From the NCBI RefSeq assembly GCF_001545115.1, contig NZ_FCNU01000023.1, positions 62,001 through 126,000 of the forward strand: a stretch of DNA of 64,000 bases, read 5' to 3'. The notes beneath the pieces are model-generated. The model made no database searches and was not told the DNA's origin. It worked only from the letters and a program-made list of their open reading frames with translations. Numbering within the stretch: position 1 is the stretch's first letter; each line of letters begins with the position of its first letter. Origin of the DNA: Candidatus Protochlamydia phocaeensis (lineage in GTDB: Bacteria > Chlamydiota > Chlamydiia > Chlamydiales > Parachlamydiaceae). A program made the position numbers and the translations under genes. This document shows, piece by piece, positions 44,785-54,392 of the stretch.

Positions 44785-46539
44785 TTAATGCAAAATATTC
44801 CAAGCTGTATTGGTCGCCCCATCGCTTCCAAGTCCAGTTAGGTTTTCGTGATCGCGGTTCAAATCCCAAAACATGATTCCACCAAGTCCATTGGCAATCA
44901 CATATTCGGCCGCATTTTGAATATCGCTCAAAGAGGTCATCACGTGCAGATCATCATATCCCGGCATCAATCCAATAATAATCTTAGAGGCAGGTACGCC
45001 CATATTTTGCAGGGCTTGAATATCCTGTTGGTAAGAATAGCCCGGGCCATAGTCATAGGCCATGATGCTAATCGAATTGACATAAGGATGCGCCCCTTGA
45101 ATCACTTGATCATAGGGATAAGTGGTCGAAGCCGGCGTTTTTGGCGTATAGCTGATAAGCGCTTGGCTTCCCAATAGCTGCCGTGTGTTTTGCAGCAAAG
45201 CGATTTGCAAATCGGGGGCGGGATAATCTTCGATATCAAAGTCTACACCGTCCAGATTATTCCCTTGAACAAAGGAGGCTATTGCTTGAGCCATTCCAAC
45301 TGCATCTTGAGCTGTCAAAAGCTGCCCTGATAAGCCATAAGTCGCTCCTCCAATAGATAATTTAACCTTTTTGCCTGCATTGTGGACGGCTGCAATGAAT
45401 TGCGTCAAAGTCGCTTGATCGCAGTCTAGGCCTGCAATGGCGAATGTATGCGTGCCTGTTGAATTAAAATTGGCAAACGCAATATCGATGACATCGGCAT
45501 GCATATTGACAATAGTGTTGATGGAATCAACCGAATTCCAAGACTCCCAATAGCCTTCCACAATGGCGTTAGTCTGTGGCGCCTGCTGAGTCACGATGGC
45601 TTCTTCAATATTGCTTTGAGGGCCGGTTAAGACTCCTGAGTAAGCTGTTGCGCGATAGTAATACTGGCCAGGCTGTTTCCCGCTTGCTTGGTAAGAGGTA
45701 TTCGCTCCATGATAGGCAATTTGGGGATCGGAGAAATCGCTAGTTAAAGACTCTTCTAACGTATAGCCTTGAGCCCCCGCCACAGCACTCCAGCTGACGA
45801 GATATTGGCTGTTGCCCGTAGGATTGCTAATGGGCTGTAGGATTGGAGCTGCCAGATCAACTTGAACGGTCACGCTTTGTACATTGCTATAAGGACTTAT
45901 GCCGGAAGAGTTGATCGCAGCCACTCGGTAAAAATACGTCCCATTAGGCTGATTGGCCGCTGAATAAGAGAGCGCTGTTCCTTGGGCAACCACCTGCGGA
46001 TTGGAAAAAGCACTGGTGATATCTTGTTGAAGCTGATAAGTGGCCGCATTAGCGACGCTGTTCCAAGAAACCAAATAGCTTGTTGGAGAAGAAGAACTAA
46101 TGACAACCGGATTTAAGACAGGCGCCTTGGGGACAGGTGGAGGAGTCGGCACGCCATTTGCCATAGCCAATAGCCCATTAAGGGCAGGAGTGCCGGAATC
46201 CGGGTTTTGCACAATCATGCCAAAAGTCGTTGATCCCTCCCCCGGTATAGTTCCTCCCCCAATCCAAGTCGGGTTTTTAACCGTTATATTCTGGCCGCTA
46301 GCTGTATACGCACCATTCCAAAGACTGCTAATAGATTGCCCATCAGGCAGGCTGAAAGCGGCTGTCCAAGAAGAAGTCGCTGTTGAAGACGGATTGGTCA
46401 AAGTGACTGTCGCTTGGTATCCGGATGGCCAAGCAGTATCGATCACATAAGACGCCTGCAATGGAAAAGCTGTATCGGCATACGCCCTTGCTACAAGCAA
46501 TAGCAAAAAGGAAAAGATTAAAGACAAGCCTCTTTTCAT
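44785..46539 (-). CDS. Secreted modular chitinase: CBM2-like + two Fn3 + GH18
   Basis: The 584-residue protein has a Sec signal (MKRGLSLIFSFLLLLVARAYA|D). Residues about 22-115 resemble a family 2 carbohydrate-binding module (TAWPSGYQATVTLTNPSSTA, WNGAYTASGQNITVKNPTW). Two fibronectin type III-like repeats follow (about 139-222 and 233-315; each with YLVSW and YYYRATAYS or YFYRVAAIN). Residues about 324-584 are a GH18 catalytic domain: VKLSIGGATYG and NLDGVDFDIEDY (DxxDxDxE, D430-E437, E437 the acid), then MAYDYGPG and MFWDLNRD. All catalytic residues are present. It should bind and cut chitin or a related beta-1,4-GlcNAc polymer, outside the bacterium. AAGGAG nine bases upstream supports the ATG. 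Confidence 0.9.
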   Translation of the reverse strand: MKRGLSLIFSFLLLLVARAYADTAFPLQASYVIDTAWPSGYQATVTLTNPSSTATSSWTAAFSLPDGQSISSLWNGAYTASGQNITVKNPTWIGGGTIPGEGSTTFGMIVQNPDSGTPALNGLLAMANGVPTPPPVPKAPVLNPVVISSSSPTSYLVSWNSVANAATYQLQQDITSAFSNPQVVAQGTALSYSAANQPNGTYFYRVAAINSSGISPYSNVQSVTVQVDLAAPILQPISNPTGNSQYLVSWSAVAGAQGYTLEESLTSDFSDPQIAYHGANTSYQASGKQPGQYYYRATAYSGVLTGPQSNIEEAIVTQQAPQTNAIVEGYWESWNSVDSINTIVNMHADVIDIAFANFNSTGTHTFAIAGLDCDQATLTQFIAAVHNAGKKVKLSIGGATYGLSGQLLTAQDAVGMAQAIASFVQGNNLDGVDFDIEDYPAPDLQIALLQNTRQLLGSQALISYTPKTPASTTYPYDQVIQGAHPYVNSISIMAYDYGPGYSYQQDIQALQNMGVPASKIIIGLMPGYDDLHVMTSLSDIQNAAEYVIANGLGGIMFWDLNRDHENLTGLGSDGATNTAWNILH

Positions 46540-46562
46540 ATATCAATGCTCCTTAGATAAGG

Positions 46563-46672
46563 GTTAGAGGATTAAAACTGCTAATGATCGAGATTTGAGT
46601 TCTTTTCACTTAAGAGAAAATACTCAAATATCAACCATTATGAGTTTTAATACGCCCCTTTAAAAGATCGTG
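46563..46672. repeat. Dispersed palindromic element upstream of the chitinase gene
   Basis: Left end GTTAGAGGATTAAAACTGC then TAATGATCGAG; right end ATTATGAGTTTTAATACGC then CCCTTTAA. The interior TTGAGTTCTTTTCACTTAAG resembles the other copies (TTCTTTTCCCCTAGGAAG). It begins about 24 bases upstream of the chitinase ATG, between its promoter and any upstream gene. Confidence 0.65.
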
Positions 46673-47117
46673 GAATAGGTTCTTAAAACCTCATATTAAA
46701 AAAATAAACCAGGCTATAGATCTATCAAGCTGCTCTTGCGCAACCGAATTAACCATGCATAAATAGTAGCCGTAAAGGAAGGCAATTGCTCCCCTTACGA
46801 CTACTACTCTGCACAGTTAGTGCTGCTGAGAAAGTAATTTTAATCTAGGTAGAAACTAAATACATCAGAGGCGAACCTATTGTACTTTTCCCTTGTTAAA
46901 GGCCAATAAAGGAAAAGCAAAGCAATATGCAATGATAAGGACTAATTAGGCTCATTTGGGAGTGAGCTGAATTGAAGCAATTTAATCAACAATTGTCAAT
47001 AAATTATTTTAAATTTTTAATTTTCTCCCGATAAAAGCATAACCGGGCAGCTTAGCCTTATTGATTACCTATGCCAGATCAAGGCATGCCAAGTTCCATG
47101 GAGAAAAGGCTATCTCG
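46673..47117. other. Intergenic region with an imperfect hairpin
   Basis: About 445 bp with no gene. AGTAGCCGTAAAGGAAG (near 46767) and CTCCCCTTACGACTACT form a 15-17 bp imperfect stem that could terminate or be a small RNA element. The remainder is AT rich. The chitinase gene reads toward the left, so a promoter for it probably lies in or left of the palindromic element. Confidence 0.4.
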
Positions 47118-48674
47118 CTAAAATTGAACGATCTTATCGTATTTGCCAAACGGCTTTCTAAGATCAATATTCAAATTGGTCGCCTCATCTGCATTTAAAA
47201 CTGAATGTATGAGTCCTTTTTGCTGCAGCCAAGGGAGCAAGTGATCTGCAATTTCAAAGAAATGCTGACCAATTGTTTTTTTATAATTGCTATCTACTGT
47301 ATGATAATCCATCGTCAATCTCCATTCCCTCGCTTGCTTCAAGTCGGTCCGCATTTCTCCCTGCTTCATCAATACTTCATTAATGTCGGATAAGATAGCC
47401 CGATAAAGTTCTCTTTTCTCCTCTTCTATGTCTAGTAAATCCACTTGCATGAGATCAACGGCAGGCGTTTCAGCCGTCACGCCTCTTGCTCGATGAAAGG
47501 CTTCTATGCTTTCATTGCGCCGATTGATCTCCTGAGCTTTAGCCCTGGCCTCTTCTAAAGCCGGACGCATCGCCTCAAAGTCCTCAGAAGAGAGATGTTC
47601 TTTTGCTATTGAATAAATCAACTCGGCATAACGCGGACAACATCCCATTAAACCAGGCGTAGGACTCCCCCACCCATTGCCTTCACCCCAGCCAATCAAT
47701 CCGCCCTTACTGCCAAACTGATCGTGAGGCTCCAAATCAATCAAGAGAACGCGCCATACTTCGCCCATATGGATTAAGGGTATGTTATCCCATTTGACGT
47801 CGGCAAAGCCTGTCTTACAGATCAAGATGGCAAGCTGCCTGACAATGTCTTCCAATTCGCTTTCATGATTAGTGAATGCTATTTGCTGCGCATGTTTGCC
47901 ATGCTTAATGTCATATTTCCTTTCGGCTACTATATTAATTGTCTCCTCTCCTGCAGATATCTCGAGCAACGAGCAATCGGGCACAATCAAACGCTGAAGA
48001 TTGTTTTCTCGGCAGACCTCTTTTGCTTTAACCATAGCTTGATACCTATCCCGCATTTTATCGCTCGTATAGCTAAGCTTAAAAATGACTCCCGGAAAGG
48101 GATCCAGTTCAAAAACCGGAATATTCAGTCCATAGTACTTAACAGCAATCTCCTCTCCATCTATGCGGATAGCAGGCTTCCTTTGCCGTAAAGCTTGCCT
48201 ATTTTCTTCTGAAAAACTTTTTAACAGCAGCTCTTGCTCGTCAGGGCCGAAAGATATGTCACCTCTAAAAGCTAACGTCAGTTGATTTAAATCTTGCCTG
48301 ATGCAATCCAAAGCACGGTTGACTAAGACCCTTGAATCAACAAACCCTAGCCCTTGGAAATAGTTGCGAATGGCAGATAGGAAAGTTATAAAAATCCTTT
48401 TCAATAGAAAACAAGAGCGTTTCTGCTCTACTCTGGCTTTCAGCTGCAAAAGGGAAGATTTAAGCTGGACTTTTTCTTCTCGGGAATAGGCATTCAAATA
48501 CTGCTGGGCATATTTTGCTATCTGCCCGCTAGGCATCCTCGAGCAATTGGCAGGAATAGAATTCGCCGAGCAAACTGCAAATTGATGGCCGCTCGCATAC
48601 ATAGACTGAGAAATAACAGGAGCGTCCTGAAAAGTTTGATTCAATGTAGATAAAAAGCTGACAGAAGATACCAT
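47118..48674 (-). CDS. Kinase-fold protein of unknown function
   Basis: The 518-residue product has an N-terminal helical region with a hydrophobic stretch (LKRIFITFLSAIRNYFQGLGF) followed by a region that fits the protein-kinase fold. IFKLSYTSDKMRDRYQAMVKA carries a candidate beta 3 Lys and helix C. The hinge region contains NIVAERKYDI. ICKTGFADVKWDNIPL has the catalytic-loop pattern DxKxxN (D292, K294, N297), and VLLIDLEPHD supplies a DFG-equivalent Asp (D313). No APE motif is clear; instead a Gly/Trp-rich loop GGLIGWGEGNGWGSPTPG follows. The remaining 150 residues are helical. It could phosphorylate a protein or small molecule; the assignment is by pattern only. It is next to but divergent in role from the tryptophan operon, and lies downstream of prs on the same strand with an 80-bp AT-rich gap. 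Confidence 0.6.
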   Translation of the reverse strand: MVSSVSFLSTLNQTFQDAPVISQSMYASGHQFAVCSANSIPANCSRMPSGQIAKYAQQYLNAYSREEKVQLKSSLLQLKARVEQKRSCFLLKRIFITFLSAIRNYFQGLGFVDSRVLVNRALDCIRQDLNQLTLAFRGDISFGPDEQELLLKSFSEENRQALRQRKPAIRIDGEEIAVKYYGLNIPVFELDPFPGVIFKLSYTSDKMRDRYQAMVKAKEVCRENNLQRLIVPDCSLLEISAGEETINIVAERKYDIKHGKHAQQIAFTNHESELEDIVRQLAILICKTGFADVKWDNIPLIHMGEVWRVLLIDLEPHDQFGSKGGLIGWGEGNGWGSPTPGLMGCCPRYAELIYSIAKEHLSSEDFEAMRPALEEARAKAQEINRRNESIEAFHRARGVTAETPAVDLMQVDLLDIEEEKRELYRAILSDINEVLMKQGEMRTDLKQAREWRLTMDYHTVDSNYKKTIGQHFFEIADHLLPWLQQKGLIHSVLNADEATNLNIDLRKPFGKYDKIVQF

Positions 48675-48753
48675 AATAAACTTTATTAATAGATTAACAA
48701 CAAAAAAATAAAGTAAACATTTTAAATCATAGATTTATTAAAATCCATCTATT

Positions 48754-49707
48754 TTAAATTAAACTCATCGCATAACCTGGCCTGATATAATCATCCAGCA
48801 ATCCTTTGATTGCCTCTGCGATCAAGGAAGCGATCGAAAGGACCGCCACCTTTTTAGAATGAGAGAAGCGATTAAGCATAGGAACGGTATTGGTCATAAT
48901 CAAAGACGTTAAAATGCTGTCTTCTATGTCCTTGATGGCATCACCTGCGCAAATGCCATGCGTCACAGCAGCAATCACGTTTTTTGCTCCTTGCTGCCGG
49001 CATAATTGCGCTGCAGCGACAAGCGTTCCGCCTGTTGAACACATGTCATCGGCCAGCAGGACATGCTTGCCCGCTACATTGCCAATCAATGTCATTTGTA
49101 CGTCGAATGCCGTTGTGCGCTGTTTTTCGATAATCGCCATCTCTATCCCCAACAGCTTAGCCATTTTTTTAGCAACCTTTACGCTTCCGATGTCTGGAGC
49201 GACCACAATGCCATCCTTCCCAAGCATTTGCCTGGCTTGGGCAGCCAGCAAGGACTGGCAAGACAGATGATCGACAGGCACTTCAAAAAATCCCTCAAGC
49301 TGGCCGGCATGCAAGTCCAAAGTGATCAGGCGTGACATGCCGGCGACTGCTAGCATGTTAGCCACGAGCTTAGCGGTAATGGGAACGCCGGGCTTGTCCT
49401 TGCGGTCTTGCCGGCAATAGCCAAAATAAGGAATGATCGCCACAATGTTTTTAGCGGATGCCCGCTTGAGCGCATCGATGAGGATGAGCAGCTCCATTAA
49501 ATAGAAATTGGGATTCAAGGCCGTCGATTGCAAAACGAATACGTCGCGCCCTCTTACCTCTTCTAAAATTTCCACTTTGGTTTCTCCATCGGGAAACTGA
49601 TCGAGGGATAGGCGTCCCAATGGGATGGCTAAGCAACGGCTTATTTCTTCTCCCAAAACGGTATGCGAAGAGCCGCAGAATAATAAAGGGCCTCTATAAT
49701 AGCTCAT
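48754..49707 (-). CDS. prs: Ribose-phosphate pyrophosphokinase
   Basis: With the ATG at 49707 the enzyme is 317 residues, the usual length; AGGAG lies seven bases upstream, and this ATG overlaps the kynU stop as ATGA. It makes PRPP from ribose 5-phosphate and ATP. Visible blocks are FCGSSHTVLGEEI, LSLDQFPDGETKVEI, GRDVFVLQST, PYFGYCRQDRKDKPG, LDLHAGQLEGFFEVPVDHL (the ribose 5-phosphate region), and LLADDMCSTGGTLVAAAQL, the PRPP-binding loop (family form DDxxxTGGT). In this operon it should supply PRPP for TrpD. It is the last gene of the operon and is in the same position as prsA in the Chlamydia caviae tryptophan operon. Confidence 0.93.
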   Translation of the reverse strand: MSYYRGPLLFCGSSHTVLGEEISRCLAIPLGRLSLDQFPDGETKVEILEEVRGRDVFVLQSTALNPNFYLMELLILIDALKRASAKNIVAIIPYFGYCRQDRKDKPGVPITAKLVANMLAVAGMSRLITLDLHAGQLEGFFEVPVDHLSCQSLLAAQARQMLGKDGIVVAPDIGSVKVAKKMAKLLGIEMAIIEKQRTTAFDVQMTLIGNVAGKHVLLADDMCSTGGTLVAAAQLCRQQGAKNVIAAVTHGICAGDAIKDIEDSILTSLIMTNTVPMLNRFSHSKKVAVLSIASLIAEAIKGLLDDYIRPGYAMSLI

Positions 49708-50987
49708 TGTAAGTCTCCTAAAAGATCTAGCAGGCGTGAAACGCATGCATAAATCTCGCTAAAAGTATTGTAAAGCGGCGAAGGAGCCAGCCTGATCATA
49801 TCGGGCTGCCTAAAATCGCAAATAATTTCCTTTTCTTCCAATTGCCCAAGAAAAAATTCAGCTACAACCGGCATGCGTAAAGTCAGTTGGCATCCCCTTT
49901 CATTGGAATGCCTGGGGGTCAATAGATGGAATTGGCCCTTAGGCAACTCTTCTAGCAATTCCAATAAAAAAGCCGTCTGCAGCTTCGATTTTTCGCGCAG
50001 CCGCGCAATCCCCGCTTCTTGAAACAGTTCAAGCGAAGCTAAAAGGGGCGTGAGCGCCAAGACCGAAGGCGTGCTCACCTGCCAACTGGCAGCCCCTCCA
50101 TACGGAATAAAATCTGGCTCGAGCTGCATGCGGAAGCGAGACTGCGGATCATTGCCCCACCATCCGCTGAAGCGCGGCAGGTGCTCTGCATGGTGCGAAG
50201 CGTGCACATAGGCAATTCCCGGTCCGCCCGGGCCCGCGCATAGGTATTTATAAGAGCAGCCGACGGCAAAATCGACTTCCCATGCATGCAGCTGCAGAGG
50301 AATATTTCCCACAGCATGGGCAAGGTCGCATCCGAACAAGCCCCCCTTCTCATGGACAGCTTTCGCGATCGATTCCATCTCTAGCACTTGTCCGGTAAGA
50401 AAATTGACCGGATTCAAGAAGACCAAAGCGATCGATTCTCCTTCTTTTGCGATTGTTTCCTGAATATCCTCCATCCGCAGAAGAGATTCGCCCGGGCGGG
50501 GCGCCATTATAATTAAAGCCTCTTCCGGTTTCAATCCATGAAAGGACAGATGGCTTTTAATGGCATACAAGTCCGAAGGAAACGTAGGCGAATCGATCAT
50601 AATTTTACAGCGTTTAGCTGTGGGACGATAGAATGAGACCAACAGCAAGTGCAAATTGACCGTCAAGCTATTCATCAAAATAACTTCCTCTTCCTGCGCG
50701 CCTAGCAAGCCGGCCAATGGTTTCTGTAAAGAAGCAGCTAATGAGGCATACCAATTATCTGTTCCCTGGAACCAGCCCTCCACTCCTTGGCTGGCCCATT
50801 TCTGCATTTGATCTTGCATGAGTGTCAGCGCTTTGACGGGCGGAAGGCCTAAGGAATTATTGCAAAAGTAAATTTTATGCGGAGCCAAACGCCCTTCCGG
50901 AATAGAGAAATATTGCCTGAATGCCTTAAGAGGATCTTGTTCATCCAGCTGCTGGGCCTTCGCTTGGTATTTCGTTAAATTTGTCAT
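49704..50987 (-). CDS. kynU: Kynureninase
   Basis: This 427-residue PLP enzyme cleaves kynurenine to anthranilate and alanine. It has the aminotransferase class V-like fold with the PLP Lys in VDFAVGCSYKYLCAGPGGPG, the Asp-His pair in FGCDLAHAVGNIPL, and the N-terminal NSLGLPPVKALTLMQDQM typical of kynureninases, along with WWGNDPQSRFRM near the substrate site. Length fits bacterial kynureninases. Start and stop overlap its neighbours by four bases (ATGA) on both sides. In this operon it replaces anthranilate synthase as the source of anthranilate. Confidence 0.93.
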   Translation of the reverse strand: MTNLTKYQAKAQQLDEQDPLKAFRQYFSIPEGRLAPHKIYFCNNSLGLPPVKALTLMQDQMQKWASQGVEGWFQGTDNWYASLAASLQKPLAGLLGAQEEEVILMNSLTVNLHLLLVSFYRPTAKRCKIMIDSPTFPSDLYAIKSHLSFHGLKPEEALIIMAPRPGESLLRMEDIQETIAKEGESIALVFLNPVNFLTGQVLEMESIAKAVHEKGGLFGCDLAHAVGNIPLQLHAWEVDFAVGCSYKYLCAGPGGPGIAYVHASHHAEHLPRFSGWWGNDPQSRFRMQLEPDFIPYGGAASWQVSTPSVLALTPLLASLELFQEAGIARLREKSKLQTAFLLELLEELPKGQFHLLTPRHSNERGCQLTLRMPVVAEFFLGQLEEKEIICDFRQPDMIRLAPSPLYNTFSEIYACVSRLLDLLGDLQ

Positions 50988-51769
50988 GTCTCTTTCCTTG
51001 ACCTGGGATCAATCGCTTGGGCCAACGCTTTTAAGTCAGCAGGCGATCTTTTTTCTTCCATTAATTTAACGAAGGCCGATCCTACGACAAAGCCATCGGC
51101 ATGCGCAAGAGCTGCGCGGGCAGCTGATTGGTCAGCGATTCCAAAACCTGCTGCAATGGGGACCGGAATCAACGGACGCAGACGGGATAAGTGATCGGCA
51201 AAATCAGCAGCTAAGTCTTTTCTCATCCCTGTCGTTCCTTTTTGCGAGACATAATAGACAAATCCTTGCGCCATTTTGCCTATTTGCGCCAAACGCGTCG
51301 AATCGGTAGAGGGCGTTGCCAAGAGAATCGGCAGCAATTCCACTCTTTCAAGCGCTTGAAAAAAAGGATCTTGCGCGCCTGGTTGGATAGAAACCGGCAA
51401 ATCAACGACTAAAACGGCATCAATCCCCGCTTCTTTGGCCTTCAGGAGGAATTGGTCCTGTTTTCTAAGCAAGGGATTATAATAGCTAAATAACACTAAA
51501 GGCGTATCGCTTAGCCTTTTCAATTGTTTGATCATTTCCAATACTTCAGCGGAAGCTGTCCTATTTTCCAGCGCTCTTTGATGAGCACGCTGGATGATGG
51601 GACCGTCGGCAATGGGATCGGAAAAAGGCAATCCGATCTCCAGGATGTCCACACCGCCTTCGATCAAAGCCTGTGCGCATGCCAGGCTATAGTCCAGCCC
51701 GCCATCCCCAGCCGTCAAATAGCCAATAAATGGCTGCCCGTTTCTAAATTTTTTTGCAATCTTATCCAT
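50984..51769 (-). CDS. trpA: Tryptophan synthase alpha chain
   Basis: The 261-residue TIM barrel cleaves indole-3-glycerol phosphate to indole. Blocks present are FIGYLTAGDGGLDYSL, DILEIGLPFSDPIADGPIIQ (containing the catalytic Glu and Asp), the central YVSQKGTTGMRKDLA and PIAAGFGIADQSAARAALAHADGFVVGSAFV. It starts one base after the trpB stop and its stop overlaps kynU by four bases. It works in a complex with TrpB, which receives the indole through a tunnel. Confidence 0.95.
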   Translation of the reverse strand: MDKIAKKFRNGQPFIGYLTAGDGGLDYSLACAQALIEGGVDILEIGLPFSDPIADGPIIQRAHQRALENRTASAEVLEMIKQLKRLSDTPLVLFSYYNPLLRKQDQFLLKAKEAGIDAVLVVDLPVSIQPGAQDPFFQALERVELLPILLATPSTDSTRLAQIGKMAQGFVYYVSQKGTTGMRKDLAADFADHLSRLRPLIPVPIAAGFGIADQSAARAALAHADGFVVGSAFVKLMEEKRSPADLKALAQAIDPRSRKET

Positions 51770-51770
51770 C

Positions 51771-52961
51771 TTATTTCTCTTTTGACTCCCTTTTCTCTTG
51801 TCTTGCCTGATTGAGAATCTGCCCTAAGTCTTTGTCCCCTCTTCCCGATAAATTGACAATGACTAGGCTATTTTTTTTTAATTGGGGGGCTTGTTTAACG
51901 AGGTACCCCAAAGCATGGCTCGACTCCAAGGCGGGAATGATCCCTTCCGTCTTGGAAAGCAGATAAAAAGCGTGCAAAGCCTCCTCATCCGTTGCAATCT
52001 CATAAGAAGCCCGTCCGGATTCATATAGCCTAGCATGGTCAGGGCCAACGGCGGGATAGTCCAGTCCAGCCGATACTGAATGGGTCGGCAAAATTTGCCC
52101 TTCTTCGTCCTGTAACAAATAAGTATAGCAGCCGTGCAGTACGCCTGGGCTGCCGCCGGCAAATCGGGCAGCATGCTTGCCGGGTTCTAATCCCACTCCT
52201 CCAGCCTCTACGCCGATCAATGCCACTTTTTCATCAGGAATAAAGTGATGAAAAAAGCCGATAGCATTGGATCCGCCTCCCACACAAGCGATCATGATAT
52301 CAGGCAACCCATAACCTTGCTCCAAAAGCTGCTCCTTGATTTCCAAGCTGATCACAGCTTGGAAAAAGCGCACGATCTGCGGATAGGGATAAGGACCAAG
52401 GGCCGATCCCAAGCAATAGTGCGAATGCTCATAATGGGCCGACCAATCGCGCAGAGCTTCATTAATCGCGTCTTTTAAAGTGGCAGAGCCTTGCTGGACT
52501 GCAATGACTTCTGCACCTAATAAACGCATTTTATCGACATTGGGCTTTTGCCGTTCCATGTCTTTGGCTCCCATATAGACAATGCAATCTAATCCTAAAC
52601 GCGCGCAAGCTGTCGCTGTTGCAACTCCGTGTTGTCCCGCTCCCGTTTCAGCGATGACGCGTTTTTTATTTAAGGATTTGGCAATCAAGCACTGACCCAA
52701 AGCATTATTAATCTTATGCGCTCCTGTATGCAAAAGGTCTTCCCTTTTTAACAAAATGCGCGGACCATCAATCGCTTGTGAAAAACCTTTGATTTCCGTC
52801 AATGGAGTCGGCCGGCCGGCGTAATGCCTAAATAAGCCCTGAAGCTCGCTCAAAAATGACTGCCTTTTATGCAGAGCTTCCCAGGTATGGGCAAGCTCTT
52901 GAATGGGTGTCATTAAAATCTCCGGCATAAACTGCCCGCCAAATGGGTAAGGATGTGTCAT
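51771..52961 (-). CDS. trpB: Tryptophan synthase beta chain
   Basis: The 396-residue PLP enzyme condenses indole and serine to tryptophan. PLP Lys is in [20 protein letters not shown], followed by [20 protein letters not shown] (substrate Glu of the ETGAGQHG loop) and [15 protein letters not shown] (phosphate-binding). The whole family length is present, with [15 protein letters not shown] near the end. It overlaps trpF by four bases (ATGA). Confidence 0.96.
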   Translation of the reverse strand: MTHPYPFGGQFMPEILMTPIQELAHTWEALHKRQSFLSELQGLFRHYAGRPTPLTEIKGFSQAIDGPRILLKREDLLHTGAHKINNALGQCLIAKSLNKKRVIAETGAGQHGVATATACARLGLDCIVYMGAKDMERQKPNVDKMRLLGAEVIAVQQGSATLKDAINEALRDWSAHYEHSHYCLGSALGPYPYPQIVRFFQAVISLEIKEQLLEQGYGLPDIMIACVGGGSNAIGFFHHFIPDEKVALIGVEAGGVGLEPGKHAARFAGGSPGVLHGCYTYLLQDEEGQILPTHSVSAGLDYPAVGPDHARLYESGRASYEIATDEEALHAFYLLSKTEGIIPALESSHALGYLVKQAPQLKKNSLVIVNLSGRGDKDLGQILNQARQEKRESKEK

Positions 52962-53581
52962 TTTTTCTCCTTTGCTTCTTTAACCGCTTCAATAAAAGCC
53001 TTTACTAAAAGCGGGTTTTTTCGGACGGATTGAGGATATTCGACCCCGCTTGCAACATCTACCCCCGATGGCTGAAGCAAGCGAATAGCAGAACCGACAT
53101 TATGCGGATTAAGTCCGCCGGCTAACATCCACGGCTTGTTCTTTGGAGGAGTAAAAGCCTTCCATTCAAAAGTTTGGCCTGTGCCTCCGCTTAAATGATC
53201 GTATAAGGGGTAAGCGCAGGCAGGTAGATCGTGGGGCTGGTCCAAATGACCATCGAAACCGACAGGCACGGCATAAAAAATCAAGGGATAATCACGATAA
53301 AGGCCTACCGCATCCTGTTGAGACCGCTTTCCATGCAGCTGAATCACTTGAATTTCCGCCTGTTCGCAAAGAGAGCGGATTTGATCAGCCGTTTCATCGA
53401 CGAATACGCCTACAGCTAAGGCGCCGTTTAGATGAGCTGCCTGGGCAATCTCTTTCGCGCGATTGAGCGGAACGCAGCGCTTGGAGTAACTGGAAAACAG
53501 GATTCCAATATAATTAGCTCCTAAGCTGGCAGCATAACCGGCTTCTTCCGGATCCGTTAACCCACAGATTTTAATTTGCAT
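52958..53581 (-). CDS. trpF: Phosphoribosylanthranilate isomerase
   Basis: The 207-residue TIM-barrel enzyme converts phosphoribosylanthranilate to CdRP. Motifs: [20 protein letters not shown] at the start with the catalytic Cys, [22 protein letters not shown], and the conserved [14 protein letters not shown] and [12 protein letters not shown] near the end. The TrpC gene upstream overlaps it by 11 bases. It is a stand-alone TrpF, not fused to TrpC as in E. coli. Confidence 0.94.
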   Translation of the reverse strand: MQIKICGLTDPEEAGYAASLGANYIGILFSSYSKRCVPLNRAKEIAQAAHLNGALAVGVFVDETADQIRSLCEQAEIQVIQLHGKRSQQDAVGLYRDYPLIFYAVPVGFDGHLDQPHDLPACAYPLYDHLSGGTGQTFEWKAFTPPKNKPWMLAGGLNPHNVGSAIRLLQPSGVDVASGVEYPQSVRKNPLLVKAFIEAVKEAKEKK

Positions 53582-54392
53582 GTTCTTCTCCTCTCATCAA
53601 CGCAATGAGCGCAGCCGGATCTTTTGATTGGACAAACGCTTCGCCGACTAAAATGGCATCGTATCCCAGCTCGTGCATGCGCTTAGCTTGATCGGGAGTG
53701 CGGATGCCGGACTCTGCCACTGCAATAGCCGATGGCGGAATCCGAGGGCGAAGCTCTTCCGATCGCTTTAAATCCACCTCAAATGTCCGCAAATTGCGAT
53801 TATTCACTCCAATAATTGGCGCTCCAGCCTCTAAGGTCAGCTCCAAGTCTTCCACATCATGGACTTCTGTCAGGGCCTCCAATCCCAAGCGGACAGACGC
53901 CTCAAGGAATACTTTCAATTCCTTTCCTAAAAGGCCGGCAATTAACAGCACTGCAGAAGCTCCCGCCAAAGCAGCTTCTGCCAGCTGCAAGGGATGGATG
54001 ATAAAGTCCTTTCTTAAAACAGGGACAACGGCTCTGCTGCAAGAAATCTCTTGCGAAACCTGCTGCAAATCCTTCAGCGTCCCTCCAAATCCTCCCAGAT
54101 CCGTTAGGACAGAAATTGCTGAAGCGCCTCCTTGGCAGTAATTTAAAGCCAATTTCGCCGGATCGACGATCTCTCCTATTTTTCCAACAGAAGGAGACCT
54201 TCTTTTGACTTCCGCAATAATTCCCAGCTTTGGGCCTTTTAAAGCGGAGGCAAATCGTCCATTTGCTTTGCGCTCCTGGCTTAAAGTTTGATGCAAAAGA
54301 TTTTGCGGATCTTGATCTGCCCTTTTAATGAGAGCCTGCACCTCTTTTCTCTTCCGATTAAGAATTTGATCAAGATAAGGATGGTTGCTCAT
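53571..54392 (-). CDS. trpC: Indole-3-glycerol phosphate synthase
   Basis: The 273-residue TIM barrel forms indole-3-glycerol phosphate. Visible motifs are LGIIAEVKRRSPSVGKIGE (first catalytic Lys), AISVLTDLGGFGGTLKDL, VVPVLRKDFIIHPLQLAEA (second catalytic Lys), LEALTEVHDVEDLEL and IIGVNNRNLRTFEVDL with AVAESGIRTPDQA. Overlaps trpD by 23 bases and trpF by 11, strong evidence for co-translation. Confidence 0.95.
   Translation of the reverse strand: MSNHPYLDQILNRKRKEVQALIKRADQDPQNLLHQTLSQERKANGRFASALKGPKLGIIAEVKRRSPSVGKIGEIVDPAKLALNYCQGGASAISVLTDLGGFGGTLKDLQQVSQEISCSRAVVPVLRKDFIIHPLQLAEAALAGASAVLLIAGLLGKELKVFLEASVRLGLEALTEVHDVEDLELTLEAGAPIIGVNNRNLRTFEVDLKRSEELRPRIPPSAIAVAESGIRTPDQAKRMHELGYDAILVGEAFVQSKDPAALIALMRGEEHAN

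Noticed and set aside
44850-44870. GGTTCAAATCCC resembling a tRNA T-loop
   Set aside because: It lies within the chitinase coding sequence and no acceptor or anticodon stems surround it.
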